38,222 nt of DNA from CAYTZH01 sp964442285 (GCA_964442285.1 CAYTZH010000044.1:1-38222); one strand, 5' to 3'; shown: positions 17,229 to 27,006, counted from the stretch's first letter. Translations and numbers: made by a program. The notes: generated by a model from the sequence alone, not told the origin.

Positions 17229-18785
17229 TCAAGCGGCGTCGACGGGCCTCTCCGGGGCCGCCGACGAGGGCGTCCGGCACCCGGCGCCCGACCAGCGGTG
17301 ACGCCGGGCGAGACTGCGCGCCACCACCTCGGCGAGGGCAGCGCCGCGGCCGACGGCGAAGGGCAGGGCGGCGGCGTAGCGCGTGAAGGCCCGCCGCCGT
17401 TCGGCACCCGGGAAGACGTCGGGCAGGGAGGCATTGAGCTGCGCCAGGGCGTGCAGCCGCGCAGCGTCGGTGAGGCGCGCGGGAAAGCGGACCCGGTCGA
17501 GATCGATCAGGCGCGGCTCGAGCCCCGTGCCGTCCGAGGCGAGGTAGACGTGGCTCGCCTTGAGGTCGCCGTGGTCGATGGCGCGCCGGTGGAGGGCGAG
17601 CACGAGTCGGCCCAGGGCCTCGATCACCCGGGCCGGCCCCGAGGCCTCGGCCCGGTCCGCCGCCGGCGCCGGGCGGAGGTCCTCGAGGACGACCAGCGAG
17701 GTGCGGACCCGTCCGAGGCGCCGCTCGTCGAGGAAGAGCAGCGGGGTGGCGGCGCCGACGCCGCGGGCCTGCAGCCCGTGGCCTCCGCGCCAGGCGCGTC
17801 GCCCGGCGCTTCCCCGCACGCGGTCCACCAGAGGACGCCAGCCCCGCCCCGGGGTCTCCTTCACGACGACCCGGCGGCCGCCCGCGTCCACCGCGGTGAT
17901 CCGCGAGCGGCCGTCGTCTTTCAGCACCCGGGCGTCCCCGGCGCCCAGCGCCGCGCGGTGCGCCGCCACGGCGGCCCGCGCCGCGTCGGCGGACAGGTCG
18001 CGCAGGCGCAGGCCCCGGAGGTCGTCGATCCGAATCCGGGCGAAGCGCCGCCCGGGCCGCAGGCAGCGGCGCGTCCGGCTGCGGGCGTGCCGGTCGGCGC
18101 GCCGCTCGGCCTCGCGGCCGACGCGGCGCAGGGTCTCGCGGTCGGCGGTGTCGCCGAGGGCGGCCCGGCGCACCCGCAGCCGGTCGGGCGCCGAGAGCCA
18201 GGGCCAGAGCGAGTAGTCGAGCCAGCCGAGGTCGCGGAGCCGACGCCCCGGTCCGGCGCGGCGGGTCCGCTGCAGGTCGAGCAGCACCGCGCCGGCGCCG
18301 TCGAAGAGCACGTTGCCGTGGTGCAGGTCCTGGTGGGCGTAGCCCGCGGCGTGCAGGGCGGCGACGGCCCGTCCCAGGGCCGTCAGCGCCGCGCGCCGCG
18401 GGCCGGGCGGATCCCCGGCCACGTCGGCCACGCTCCGGCCCTCGACGAAGCGGACGATCACCAGCTCGTCGCCGTCGGGGAGCCGCGCCCGACCCAGGGG
18501 CTCGGGCACCGGGACGCCGGCCGCGTGCAGGGCGTTCAGGGTGCGCCACTCGCGGTCCGCCGCGGCCAGGCCGAGCGCGCGTTTCGCGCGGTCGCGTCGG
18601 GGATGCCGGCCGCTCCCGACGCGGAACTGCTTCAGCAGCAGCCGTCCCGTGTCCCCCGCGTCGAGCCGGAGCAGTCGCCGGCGGGGGTTGTCCCGGATCA
18701 CCCGGACCGTGGTGGGATGGCGAAGGGCGTGCTCGGTGGCCCGCCGGGTCGCCGGCTCGCCCGCCTGCCAGTCCAACACGCTCAT
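17229..18785 (-). CDS. Twin lipopolysaccharide-kinase-like protein (two complete kinase domains)
   Basis: 518 residues from an ATG overlapping the glycosyltransferase stop. Two protein-kinase-like folds of the Kdo/heptose kinase (KdkA/WaaP) type lie in tandem. Domain 1 (about 1-240): ATP-binding Lys in LLLKQFRV, an E-W-R-T-L-N helix, hinge ELVIVRFVEG, catalytic loop HQDLHHGN near 151, metal-binding DLQRTR. Domain 2 (about 265-500): VVVKETPG, hinge LVVLEDLRP, catalytic loop HGDLKASH near 402, metal-binding LIDLDRVR. Such enzymes phosphorylate inner-core Kdo or heptose of LPS on the cytoplasmic face. Both domains keep the catalytic Asp and the metal Asp, so neither looks dead. Coupling to a WaaG-like gene strongly suggests LPS core modification. 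The two-domain build is unusual. Confidence 0.85.
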   Translation of the reverse strand: MSVLDWQAGEPATRRATEHALRHPTTVRVIRDNPRRRLLRLDAGDTGRLLLKQFRVGSGRHPRRDRAKRALGLAAADREWRTLNALHAAGVPVPEPLGRARLPDGDELVIVRFVEGRSVADVAGDPPGPRRAALTALGRAVAALHAAGYAHQDLHHGNVLFDGAGAVLLDLQRTRRAGPGRRLRDLGWLDYSLWPWLSAPDRLRVRRAALGDTADRETLRRVGREAERRADRHARSRTRRCLRPGRRFARIRIDDLRGLRLRDLSADAARAAVAAHRAALGAGDARVLKDDGRSRITAVDAGGRRVVVKETPGRGWRPLVDRVRGSAGRRAWRGGHGLQARGVGAATPLLFLDERRLGRVRTSLVVLEDLRPAPAADRAEASGPARVIEALGRLVLALHRRAIDHGDLKASHVYLASDGTGLEPRLIDLDRVRFPARLTDAARLHALAQLNASLPDVFPGAERRRAFTRYAAALPFAVGRGAALAEVVARSLARRHRWSGAGCRTPSSAAPERPVDAA

Positions 18786-19894
18786 GCGGCGAGCCGCGCG
18801 TACAGGGCGCGCAGCGCCTCGATGTGTGCGTCCCAGCCCAGGGTCTCGGCGCGGGCCCGACCCGCGCGACCGCGTCGCTCCCGCTCCTCCGGGCGCTCCA
18901 GGGCCTCGAGGGCGCGCGCGAAGCCCGCGGCGTCCTCGGGGTCGGACACGACCCACGCGCCCTCGCCCAGGGCGTCGGCGGCGCCATTGGCGGCGCTGGT
19001 CACCACGGGCAGGCCGGCCGCCGCCGCCTCCAGGCAGACGTTGGCGAAGGCGTCGTAGCGCGTCGGAAGCAGCAGGGCATCGGCGGCGGCGTAGAGGGCC
19101 TCCGTGTCGGTGCGCACCCCCAGGAAGCGCACGCGTGCCCCGAGGCCGAGGCGCTCGGCGCGGCGGCGCCACGGCTCGGGCGCGTCCCGGCCAGCGACCC
19201 ACAGCTCGGCGTCCGGGGAGGCGCCGGCGGCCAGCGCCGCCAGGGCCGTGTCGAGCCCCTTGCGCGCCCAGCCCGAGCCGACCAGCAGCCAGACGCGCCG
19301 ACCGCCGACCCCCAGGTCGGTGCGGATCCGCAGGCCCTCGCCGTTGCGGCGACGGGGGTGGAAGCGCGCCAGGTCGACGCCGTTCGGGATCACCACCAGC
19401 CGCCCGTCGGGGATGCCGTAGCGGCGCGCCAGCTCCTCCCGGACCATCCCCGAGTTGCACTGGATCACCTGACCGGGGTCCGCGAACACGGTCCGCTCGA
19501 TGGAGAGGAGGACCGCGTGCCGCGGCGTCAGCCGCCGCAGGCGTCCCGACCACCCGGGATGGCGCCGGTCCAGGTAGTCCGCGTGGCTCCCCCCGCCGGC
19601 GCGGTAGACCTGCTGGCGTCGGGTCCGGGAGAAGCTGTGCACCACGTCGCAGTGGAGACCGGCCGCCACCCGCGCTGCCGCGCGGGAGAAGGCCAGCACG
19701 CGCAGGGGCTGCCAGAAGCTCGGGGCGGGGGCGCGGTGGAGCCGGAGGTCGGAGGCGCCCGCGAAGCGGCGCGCGACCACGTGGACCTCGTCGCCGGCTC
19801 GGGCCAGACCGTGGGCCACCCGCCACGCGACGCCCTCCACGCCTCCGGCGTCCGGCTCGAACCGCTCGATGACGAGCGCGATTCGCAAGGCCAA
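18782..19894 (-). CDS. Family 4 glycosyltransferase, WaaG (RfaG)-like
   Basis: About 370 residues, GT-B fold. The N-terminal LRIALVIERFEPDAGGVE strand-loop is the acceptor-side start. The C-terminal Rossmann half has VIPNGVDLARFHP, LLVGSGWARKGLDTAL (close to the GSDFGRKGVD segment of WaaG), and LLLPTRYDAFANVCLEAAAAG for the sugar-nucleotide site, where the first acid of the usual E-x7-E motif is Asp. It probably adds glucose or another hexose to the LPS inner core. No ATG fits the domain start. A TTG at 19894 is chosen because a -10-like TACCCT (19903-19908, minus) precedes it by 8 bases; a TTG at 19888 is the alternative. The open frame continues upstream to an ATG at 20083, but only through repeat DNA. 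ATGA overlaps the kinase gene. Confidence 0.85.
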   Translation of the reverse strand: MALRIALVIERFEPDAGGVEGVAWRVAHGLARAGDEVHVVARRFAGASDLRLHRAPAPSFWQPLRVLAFSRAAARVAAGLHCDVVHSFSRTRRQQVYRAGGGSHADYLDRRHPGWSGRLRRLTPRHAVLLSIERTVFADPGQVIQCNSGMVREELARRYGIPDGRLVVIPNGVDLARFHPRRRNGEGLRIRTDLGVGGRRVWLLVGSGWARKGLDTALAALAAGASPDAELWVAGRDAPEPWRRRAERLGLGARVRFLGVRTDTEALYAAADALLLPTRYDAFANVCLEAAAAGLPVVTSAANGAADALGEGAWVVSDPEDAAGFARALEALERPEERERRGRAGRARAETLGWDAHIEALRALYARLAA

Positions 19895-19912
19895 GGCCCG
19901 CCAGGGTATCCC

Positions 19913-19998
19913 GCGGGAGGGGCACGCCGCCAGCGCGGGGGGGACGCCGCCAGCGCGGGAGGGGGACGCCGCCAGCGCGGGAGGGGCACGCCGCCAGC
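19913..19998. repeat. 22-nt tandem repeat, four copies, in a divergent promoter region
   Basis: Units 19913-19934, 19935-19954 (two bases shorter), 19955-19976 and 19977-19998, each of the form GCGGGAGGGG-ACGCCGCCAGC. Units 1 and 4 are identical. The array fills the space between the glycosyltransferase start (minus) and the TetR promoter (plus), ending 9 bases before the -35 box. The unit length is not a multiple of three and it is outside any convincing coding region. Repeated operator sites or simple slippage are both possible. Confidence 0.9.
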
Positions 19999-20007
19999 AG
20001 GGGGCCG

Positions 20008-20037
20008 TTGACGCCCCGGTCGGCCCGTTCGTATACT
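20008..20037 (+). promoter_or_regulatory. Sigma-70-type promoter of the tetR-gld operon
   Basis: TTGACG at 20008-20013 and TATACT at 20032-20037, with an 18-base spacer. Both boxes stand out strongly in this GC-rich background. Transcription would start near 20044, about 38 bases before the tetR ATG. The four-copy 22-nt repeat ends just upstream. Confidence 0.75.
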
Positions 20038-20081
20038 GCGCGACCCGCTGCGGCGGAACCGCTGCGGACCTTCTTCGAGCC

Positions 20082-20740
20082 ATGGCCCAACCGACGACGA
20101 TGAGTCTCCAGGACCCGTCCGATCACGCGCGCGCCCGCGTCGACAAGCGCGAGCGGATTCTGGACGCCGCCATCAAGGTGTTCGCCCGGAGCGGCTACCA
20201 CGGCTCCCGGGTCTCGGACATCGCGCGCGAGGCCGGAATCGCCTACGGCCTGGTCTACCACTACTTCAAGAACAAGGAGGAGATCCTCGGCTCGATCTTC
20301 GAGCAGCGCTGGGGGGGATTCCTGGCGGCCCTCGAGGACATCGCCGCGGAGGACCGCTCCTGCGCCGACAAGCTGGTCTCCGTGGCGGCGCTGATCCTGA
20401 ACGCCTATCGGGTGCGGCCGGACTGGGTGAAGGTGCTGGTGATCGAGATCCAGCGCTCGGCGCGCTTCGCCGAGCCGGGCCAGCTCGCGGCCTTCGGCCA
20501 GCTGTTCGGCGTGGTGGCGCGGATCGTGCGGCAGGGTCAGGAGCGGGGCGAGCTGCGGGACGACGTCGATCCCCAGGTGGCGTGCACGGTCTTCATCGGC
20601 GGGCTCGAGCTGGCCATCACCAGCCTGGTGCTCCGGATCGTCGAGGTGGACGAGCGGGGCGACGCCGCCCGGGAGCACTACCTGAAGGTGGCCCGCACCG
20701 TGGTCGACGTGTTCCTGAACGGCGTGGCGAGGCCCGCGCA

Positions 20741-20744
<4 letters not shown>
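20082..20744 (+). CDS. TetR-family transcriptional regulator
   Basis: 220 residues from ATG 20082; ATG 20100 is a nearby alternative, and neither has a strong ribosome binding site. The N-terminal DNA-binding domain (about 20-68) has the TetR pattern RERILDAAIKVFARSGYHG, VSDIAREAGIAYGLVYHYF, KNKEEILGSIFEQ. This resembles the FadR/YsiA-type subgroup, which responds to acyl-CoA. The C-terminal ligand/dimer domain is all helical (CTVFIGGLELAITSLVLRI). Its stop overlaps the ATG of gldA (ATGA), so the regulator and the exporter-like genes are cotranscribed, which fits an autoregulated operon controlled through the promoter at 20008-20037 (inference). The effector ligand cannot be read from sequence. 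Confidence 0.88.
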
Positions 20745-21513
<769 letters not shown>

Positions 21514-21517
<4 letters not shown>

Positions 21518-22311
21518 GGCACGTGGGTACGATCGCCGGCCGGGAGCTGCGGTCGCTCTTCGTCTCGCCGGTCGCCTACGTGGTGCTGGCCCTGTGGGCC
21601 CTGCTCGGGGCCTTCTTCTTCCTGTCGAGCCTCGTCCAGTTCCAGCAGATCATGGTGCGTCTGCAGCAGTTCCAGATGTTCGACCGCCTGCGGGAGCTCA
21701 ACCTCAACGACGAGCTGATCGCCCCCTTCCTCGGAACCATGTGGATCTTCCTGATCATCGCCACGCCGGCCGTGACCATGGGCCTGTTCACCCAGGAGAA
21801 GAGCAACCGCACCGAGGAGCTGCTGCTCACGAGTCCGGTCAGCGTCTGGGAGATCGTGCTGGGCAAGTACCTGGCGGCGGCCGTGTTCGTGACCCTGCTG
21901 GTGCTCCTGGTGGCCTTCTTCCCGGGGCTCCTGTTCCTGTACGGCGATCCGGAGCCGGGCAAGACGGGCGCCGGGCTCCTGGGCCTGCTACTGGTGGGGC
22001 TCTCGTACGCCGCCATCGGCGCCTTCGCGTCGTCGGTCACCGGCAACCAGATCATCGCCTTCTTCCTCACCCTGGTCCTGCTGATGCTGTTCCTGATCCT
22101 CTCGGTGGTGGCCGAGCTCGGCTCGAGCCAGGGGATGCTCGCGTCCGGGTCCTGGGCCGCGGACGCCCTGCGCTACCTGGCCACGGCGGACCACTTCCAG
22201 AACCTCGTGCAAGGGCTCGTCGATACGTCGGACCTGGTGTACTTCGCCTTCCTGACCGGCACCTTCCTGCTGCTGGCGAAGGCGGCCGTGGAGTCGGTGC
22301 GATGGCGCTAG
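21514..22311 (+). CDS. gldF: ABC-2 type permease, GldF-like
   Basis: 265 residues from a TTG overlapping the gldA stop; a GTG at 21523 is the alternative. A GGGGGAGGG tract lies just upstream. Six predicted membrane helices in ABC-2 arrangement: the first near residues 17-40 (SPVAYVVLALWALLGAFFFL), then FLGTMWIFLIIATPAVTMG, the cytoplasmic NRTEELLLTSPVSVWEIVLGKYLAA loop diagnostic of GldF/NosY-type permeases, and further helices ending near FLTGTFLLLAKAAVESV. It forms the membrane part of the Gld-type ABC complex with GldA and the GldG-like protein. Complete and of usual length. Confidence 0.9.
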
Positions 22312-22324
22312 CGGAGGCGCTGCG

Positions 22325-23932
22325 ATGACCGGCTGGACCGCGCTCCTCGGCGCCCTGGGCGGCGTTGCCATCGTGTTCGCGCTGCTCTCCCTGCTGCTGC
22401 TGGTCTTCGGGGCGCCCACCGATCCGGGCTGGATCTGGGCCAACCTGGTGGCCGGCGTGGTCCTGCTGGGCGTGGCCCTGCTCTCGAACCTCGACGCCCT
22501 CCGGGAGCGCATGAGCTCGGGCGAGGCGCGGCGCGTGGGCAAGTACGGCACCAGCGCCCTGCTCTCGACCCTGCTCTCCATCGCGATCCTGGGCGGCCTC
22601 GCCTTCCTCGCGTCCCGCAACAAGGTGCGCTTCGACTGGACCGAGTCGGGCGTCCACTCGCTCTCCGACCAGACCCAGAAGGTGCTGGGCGGTCTCGACC
22701 GCGACGTAGAGGTGGTGGCCTTCTACTCGGCCCTCGACATGCCCGGGGTTCGCGCCCTGCTGGACCGCTACGCCTACGAGAGCGACCGCTTCCAGGTGAC
22801 CTACGCGGACCCGAACTCCCGGCCCGACCTGACCGAGCGCTTCAACCTCACCCGGGAGAAGCTGTCCGGGGGGCTCCTCCACGTGACCCTGGGCGACGAG
22901 TCCACCGAGGTCACCGACCTGAGCGAGGAGCGCCTCACCAACGCCCTGGTCAAGCTCACGCGCACGGCCGAGAAATACGTCTACTTCGTCACGGGCCACA
23001 ACGAGCGCCCCGCCCTGGGCGACGCCGCGAGCGGGGAGGGCGGCTTCGGACGCGCCGCCGAGGCCCTGCGCAACGAGAACTACCTGCTCGAGGAGCTGGT
23101 CCTCGGCACCGTGAACGAGGTGCCAGAGCGGGCCGACGTGGTCATCGTCGCCGGTCCGACCCGCAACTTCCTGCCCGCCGAGCACACGGCCCTGACGCGC
23201 TACCTCGAGGGCGGGGGTGCCCTGCTCGTGATGGTCGACCCGGCCGCCGAGACCGACCTCTACGAGTCCCTGGCATCCTGGGGGGTCGAGGTGGGCAACA
23301 ACCTGGTGATCGACCAGGTCCAGGGTCTCTTCGGTCGGCCCGCCACGCCCCTGGCCGGGGCCTACGGCGACCACCCCATCACCCGCGACCTGCGCGAGGT
23401 GACCCTCTTCCACGTGGCGCGCAGCGTCGACGCGGTCGCGACGGAGGCCGAGGGCGAGGCGACCCTGATCCCCATCGTCCGCACGGGCGAGGAGTCCTGG
23501 GCGGAGATCGACTTCGAGTCGCAGCCGGAGTTCGGCCCGGGCGACACCGCGGGGCCCGTGCCCATCGCGGTGGCCGGGACGCCCCGGCTGGGTGCGGGCG
23601 GGGCCAACGGCGAAGCGCCGGGTCCCGACGCCGGCCTCGGCGCCGGCGATGTCGAGCCCCGGCTGGTGGTCTTCGGCGACTCGGACTTCGCCGCCAACGA
23701 GCTGCTCGACGCCTACCGCAACCGCGACCTGTTCCTGAACAGCGTCAACTGGCTGCTCGGCGACGTGGAGGCCATTTCGATCCGGCCCAACCTCTCCCGG
23801 GCCTCCCGCTTCCAGCTCTCCGCGGAGCAGTTCAACCGGGTGCGGACGCTCTCGCTCTTCGTGCTGCCGGAGGCGATCGCCGTGCTCGGCGCCGTGGCCT
23901 GGTGGAGCCGCCGCCGGGCGCCGGGGCGCTAG
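22325..23932 (+). CDS. gldG: GldG-like ABC-type auxiliary protein
   Basis: 535 residues from ATG 22325, with GGAGG nine bases upstream. Two N-terminal helices (about 5-60) are followed by a third (LSTLLSIAILGGLAFLA). A large extracytoplasmic region has the ABC_transp_aux pattern: FDWTESGVHSLSDQTQKVL, VEVVAFYS, YVYFVTGHNERP, then DVVIVAGPTRNFLPAEHTAL and GGALLVMVDPAAETDLY. A helix near the C-terminus (LFVLPEAIAVLGAVAWW) precedes an RRR tail. The GATase1-like Rossmann region with VTGHNERP and VVVFGDSDFAANE is shared with GldG and IFT52-type domains. It is thought to partner the GldF permease. The next gene starts directly after its TAG. Confidence 0.88.
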   Translation: MTGWTALLGALGGVAIVFALLSLLLLVFGAPTDPGWIWANLVAGVVLLGVALLSNLDALRERMSSGEARRVGKYGTSALLSTLLSIAILGGLAFLASRNKVRFDWTESGVHSLSDQTQKVLGGLDRDVEVVAFYSALDMPGVRALLDRYAYESDRFQVTYADPNSRPDLTERFNLTREKLSGGLLHVTLGDESTEVTDLSEERLTNALVKLTRTAEKYVYFVTGHNERPALGDAASGEGGFGRAAEALRNENYLLEELVLGTVNEVPERADVVIVAGPTRNFLPAEHTALTRYLEGGGALLVMVDPAAETDLYESLASWGVEVGNNLVIDQVQGLFGRPATPLAGAYGDHPITRDLREVTLFHVARSVDAVATEAEGEATLIPIVRTGEESWAEIDFESQPEFGPGDTAGPVPIAVAGTPRLGAGGANGEAPGPDAGLGAGDVEPRLVVFGDSDFAANELLDAYRNRDLFLNSVNWLLGDVEAISIRPNLSRASRFQLSAEQFNRVRTLSLFVLPEAIAVLGAVAWWSRRRAPGR

Positions 23933-25405
23933 GTGAACCCGCGCACCACGCTGCTGCTGGCCCTCGTGGCCGCGGCCCTCGGCGCCTTCGTCTACCTCTA
24001 CGAGATCCGCGGCGGGGAGCAGCGCAAGGAGGCCGAGGAGCAGGCCAAGCGCCTGTTCCCGGGCATCGGGAGCGAGGCGGTGGAGGCCATCGAGCTGCGC
24101 ACGACCGACGGCGTCGAGGTGCGCCTGGTGCGGGTCGAGGGGGCGTGGCGGCTCGCGAAGCCCCTGGACTTCCCGGCCGACGAGGCCGAGGTCTCGGTGA
24201 TCGCCTCCAACCTGGCCGAGCTCGCCAGCGAGTCGGTCATCGAGGACGCCCAGGCGCCGGAGATCTACGGCCTGGGGGACGAGGGCCGCCGGGTGCGCTT
24301 CGAGGCCGGGGGCGCCGCCCACGTGCTCCGGATCGGGGCCAATACGCCCGTCGGCTACAACACCTACGCCGCCACCGCCGACGCGGACACCATCTACGCC
24401 GTCCCCACCTTCAAGGTGACCTCCCTGGAGAAGAGCGTCGAGGACCTCCGCGACAAGCGCGTGCTGCGCTTTCCCCGCGAGCGGATCGACGGCGTCCACG
24501 CCAGCTGGCCGAGCGGCGAGGTCCGGCTCGAGAAGCGCGAGGGGACGTGGCAGCTGATGGCCCCGATCGAAGGGCCGGCCGACGAGCGCACGGTGGAGGA
24601 TCTGCTCTCCGATGTCTCGTTCCTGCGCGCCGAGGCCTTCCTCGACGAGCCGCCCGCCGACGCGGAGGTGGGGCTCGACCGCCCGGCGTTCCGCCTCGAG
24701 CTGAAGGCGTCCGGCGCGGGCGAGGCCGAGCCCCAGACGTGGACCCTGGCCATCGGGGATCCCATCGAGGGCAGCGAGCGGGTGGCCCGGGGTGGGGAGG
24801 CCAGCCTGTACCGGATCGCCGGGGCGCGCTTCGACGAGCTGCCCCGCAAGGTCGATGCCTACCGCTTCCGCACCCTGGCCCGGTTCGTGGCCTCCGACGC
24901 CGCCAGCCTGGAGCTGGTCTTCCATCCCGAGGCCGGCGAGCCGCTCGCGCTGCGGGCGGAGCGCGCCGATGGGAGCTGGAGCTCCGCGCCCGAGCCGATC
25001 GACCCCGGGAAGGCGGTACGGCTGGTGGCCGAGCTCTCCCATCTCCGCGGCGAGCAGATCCTGGCCGACGCCATGGGGCCCGACGAGCGAGTCGCGGCGG
25101 GTCTCTCACCGCCGCGGGTGTCGATCCGCGTCCTGGGCGTGCCCGTCGACGAGGGCGACGAGCCGCCGGTCCTGGCGGAGGTGCTGCTCGGACGCTTCGA
25201 CGACGCCGGCATCGTGGCGCGCGCGGCCGACGGCGAGACGGTCTACCGCCTCGACTACGCCCTCGCCGAGCACCTGCCCGTGAGCCTCGAGGCCTTCCGC
25301 AACCGCTTCCGCCTGACCGAGACGGACCCGGCCGACGAGGCCGGGGAGGCCGCCGTGCCGGAAGCGGAGGCGCTGCCGCTGGAGCTGCCGGACCTGGAGC
25401 CCTGA
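23933..25405 (+). CDS. DUF4340 protein
   Basis: 490 residues from a GTG directly after the gldG stop (TAG then GTG). One N-terminal membrane helix (TTLLLALVAAALGAFVYLY) is followed by repeated beta-rich units typical of DUF4340: VEAIELRTTDGVEVRLVR, WRLAKPLDFPADEAEVSVI, then IYGLGDEGRRVRFEAGG and a second set with EVRLEKREGTWQLMAPI and AEVGLDRPAFRLEL. DUF4340 proteins usually accompany GldA-F-G genes and are placed on the outer face of the inner membrane. Function is unknown; the position suggests an accessory subunit of the Gld-type exporter. The gene ends nine bases before the convergent stop of suhB. Confidence 0.85.
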   Translation: MNPRTTLLLALVAAALGAFVYLYEIRGGEQRKEAEEQAKRLFPGIGSEAVEAIELRTTDGVEVRLVRVEGAWRLAKPLDFPADEAEVSVIASNLAELASESVIEDAQAPEIYGLGDEGRRVRFEAGGAAHVLRIGANTPVGYNTYAATADADTIYAVPTFKVTSLEKSVEDLRDKRVLRFPRERIDGVHASWPSGEVRLEKREGTWQLMAPIEGPADERTVEDLLSDVSFLRAEAFLDEPPADAEVGLDRPAFRLELKASGAGEAEPQTWTLAIGDPIEGSERVARGGEASLYRIAGARFDELPRKVDAYRFRTLARFVASDAASLELVFHPEAGEPLALRAERADGSWSSAPEPIDPGKAVRLVAELSHLRGEQILADAMGPDERVAAGLSPPRVSIRVLGVPVDEGDEPPVLAEVLLGRFDDAGIVARAADGETVYRLDYALAEHLPVSLEAFRNRFRLTETDPADEAGEAAVPEAEALPLELPDLEP

Positions 25406-25414
25406 GCCGGGTCC

Positions 25415-26209
25415 CTAGTCCGCGCCGAGGACGCCGAGCATGGCCTCGTGGACGTGGCCGTTGCTCGCCACCACCGCCGCGCCGTCGTAGGGGCCGGCCA
25501 CGCCGCGTCGATCGGTCACCCGGCCGCCGGCCTCCTCGACGAGGAGCGCCCCCGCCGAGACGTCCCAGGGCTTGAGCTGGAACTCCCAGTAGCCGTCCAG
25601 GCGCCCGCAGGCCACGGCGCAGAGGTCGAGGGCGGCGCTGCCGTCGCGACGCAGGGCGCGCGCGTTGCGCAGGAAGTCGGCCACGTGGCCCAGGTTCGCC
25701 TCCGGGTGGTGCGTGCGGTCGTAGGCGAAGCCGGTGGCGAGCAGGCAGCGCGAGAGCTCGCGCTCCGGCGAGACCCGGATGGCGGCGCCGTTCCGGAACG
25801 CCCCCTCGCCGCGCACGGCGTGGTAGAGCTCGTCGAGGAGCGGGTTGTAGACGACGCCCACCTCCGGTCGCCCCGCGCGCTCCACCCCGATGGAGACGCA
25901 GAAGCAGGGATAGCCGTGGGCGTAGTTGGTGGTGCCGTCCAGGGGGTCGACGACCCAGCGCCAGCCCGCGCCGCCGGCCTCCACCTGGCTGCCCTCCTCG
26001 GCGAGGACCCCGTCGTCGGGACGCGCCGCGCGGATGCCCCGGACCACGGCCTCCTCGCAGGCGCGGTCGACGTCGGTCACCAGGTCGACCGCGGTGCTCT
26101 TGGTGTCGATCGCGAGATCCGACTCGTAGCGCGCGCGCTGGATGGCGCCGGCCTCCCGGGCCAGGCGCACGGCCAGCGCGAGCAGGTCCCCGCGCTCGTC
26201 GGCCGCCAT
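25415..26209 (-). CDS. suhB: Inositol monophosphatase family protein (SuhB type)
   Basis: 264 residues from an ATG overlapping the tatD stop (TGATG). Family signature residues are all present: metal ligands in GVLAEEGSQ (Glu71/72), DPLDGTTNY (Asp88, Asp91) and, near 218, WDVSAGALLVEEAGG with the third Asp. Such enzymes hydrolyse inositol-1-phosphate or related sugar phosphates with Mg2+; in Gram-negatives SuhB also binds ribosomal antitermination complexes. Which activity applies cannot be told. It is the last gene of holB-tatD-suhB and faces the DUF4340 gene tail to tail. Confidence 0.92.
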   Translation of the reverse strand: MAADERGDLLALAVRLAREAGAIQRARYESDLAIDTKSTAVDLVTDVDRACEEAVVRGIRAARPDDGVLAEEGSQVEAGGAGWRWVVDPLDGTTNYAHGYPCFCVSIGVERAGRPEVGVVYNPLLDELYHAVRGEGAFRNGAAIRVSPERELSRCLLATGFAYDRTHHPEANLGHVADFLRNARALRRDGSAALDLCAVACGRLDGYWEFQLKPWDVSAGALLVEEAGGRVTDRRGVAGPYDGAAVVASNGHVHEAMLGVLGAD

Positions 26210-27006
26210 CACGAGGGCAGCCCGAACAGGGCGCGCGCATTGGCGGCGGTGATCGCCGCCACCTGCGCCTCGGGCACGCCGTGAAGCTCCGCGAGCACCC
26301 GCCCCACCCGCACCACCCAGGCCGGCTCGTTGCGCTGGCCCCGATGACCTTCGGGCGCCAGGAGCGGCGCATCGGTCTCGACCAGGAGGCGCTCCAGGGG
26401 AAGGGCGCGCGCGACCTCGCGCAGACCCCGGTCGCGCTTGAAGGTGAGGATGCCGGAGAAGGAGACCTCGAGACCGCGGTCGAGGGCGCGGTGGGCGAAG
26501 GCCTCGGTGTGGGTGTAGCAGTGCAGGACCCCCCGCAGCCGGCCGCCGCCCTCGCTCTCCCAGAGCGCCAGCAGCTCTTCGTAGGCGTCCTCGCCGCGGT
26601 CGCGCACGTGGATCGACACCGGGAGGTCGCGCTCGCGGGCCAGTCCGAGCTGTGCCGCCAGGGCCGTGCGCTGCTCGGCCCGCGGTGAGTTCTCGTAGTA
26701 GTAGTCCAGGCCGCACTCGCCCACGGCCACCACGCCCGGCGCGTCGAGCCAGTGGCGCAGGCGGTCGCCCACGGCGTCGTTCCACTGGTCCGCGTCGTGG
26801 GGGTGGACGCCGACGGTGGCGAACAGGCCCGCCTCGGGATCGGCCAGGGCCACGGCCGAGGCGGTGGCCTCCACGCCGTAGCCGGCCCCGATCACCACGA
26901 GCGTGTCGACCCCGGCGTCGCGCGCGCGGGCGAGCACGTCTTCGCGGTCTTCGTCGAACTCCCCCGCGTTCAGGTGGCAGTGGCTGTCGAGCCAGCCGGC
27001 GCTCAC
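26209..27006 (-). CDS. tatD: TatD-family metal-dependent DNase
   Basis: 265 residues from a GTG overlapping the holB stop (GTGA). TIM-barrel amidohydrolase with the TatD metal motifs in order: DSHCHLN at the N-terminus (His9, His11), VGVHPHD, AVGECGLDYYY (bridging Glu), SIHVRD, GVLHCYTHT, and LLVETDAPLLAPEGHRG. Family members act as 3'-5' DNases or deacylases. The pairing holB-tatD is very common in bacteria, which supports the call. Its stop overlaps the suhB start. Complete, normal length. Confidence 0.94.
   Translation of the reverse strand: MSAGWLDSHCHLNAGEFDEDREDVLARARDAGVDTLVVIGAGYGVEATASAVALADPEAGLFATVGVHPHDADQWNDAVGDRLRHWLDAPGVVAVGECGLDYYYENSPRAEQRTALAAQLGLARERDLPVSIHVRDRGEDAYEELLALWESEGGGRLRGVLHCYTHTEAFAHRALDRGLEVSFSGILTFKRDRGLREVARALPLERLLVETDAPLLAPEGHRGQRNEPAWVVRVGRVLAELHGVPEAQVAAITAANARALFGLPS

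Noticed and set aside
19869..20083. N-terminal extension of the glycosyltransferase (to an ATG at 20083) or of TetR (from 19869)
   Set aside because: Both extensions run through the 22-nt repeats and the promoter boxes. The translated text is Ala/Ser/Arg/Gly repeats with no family match.
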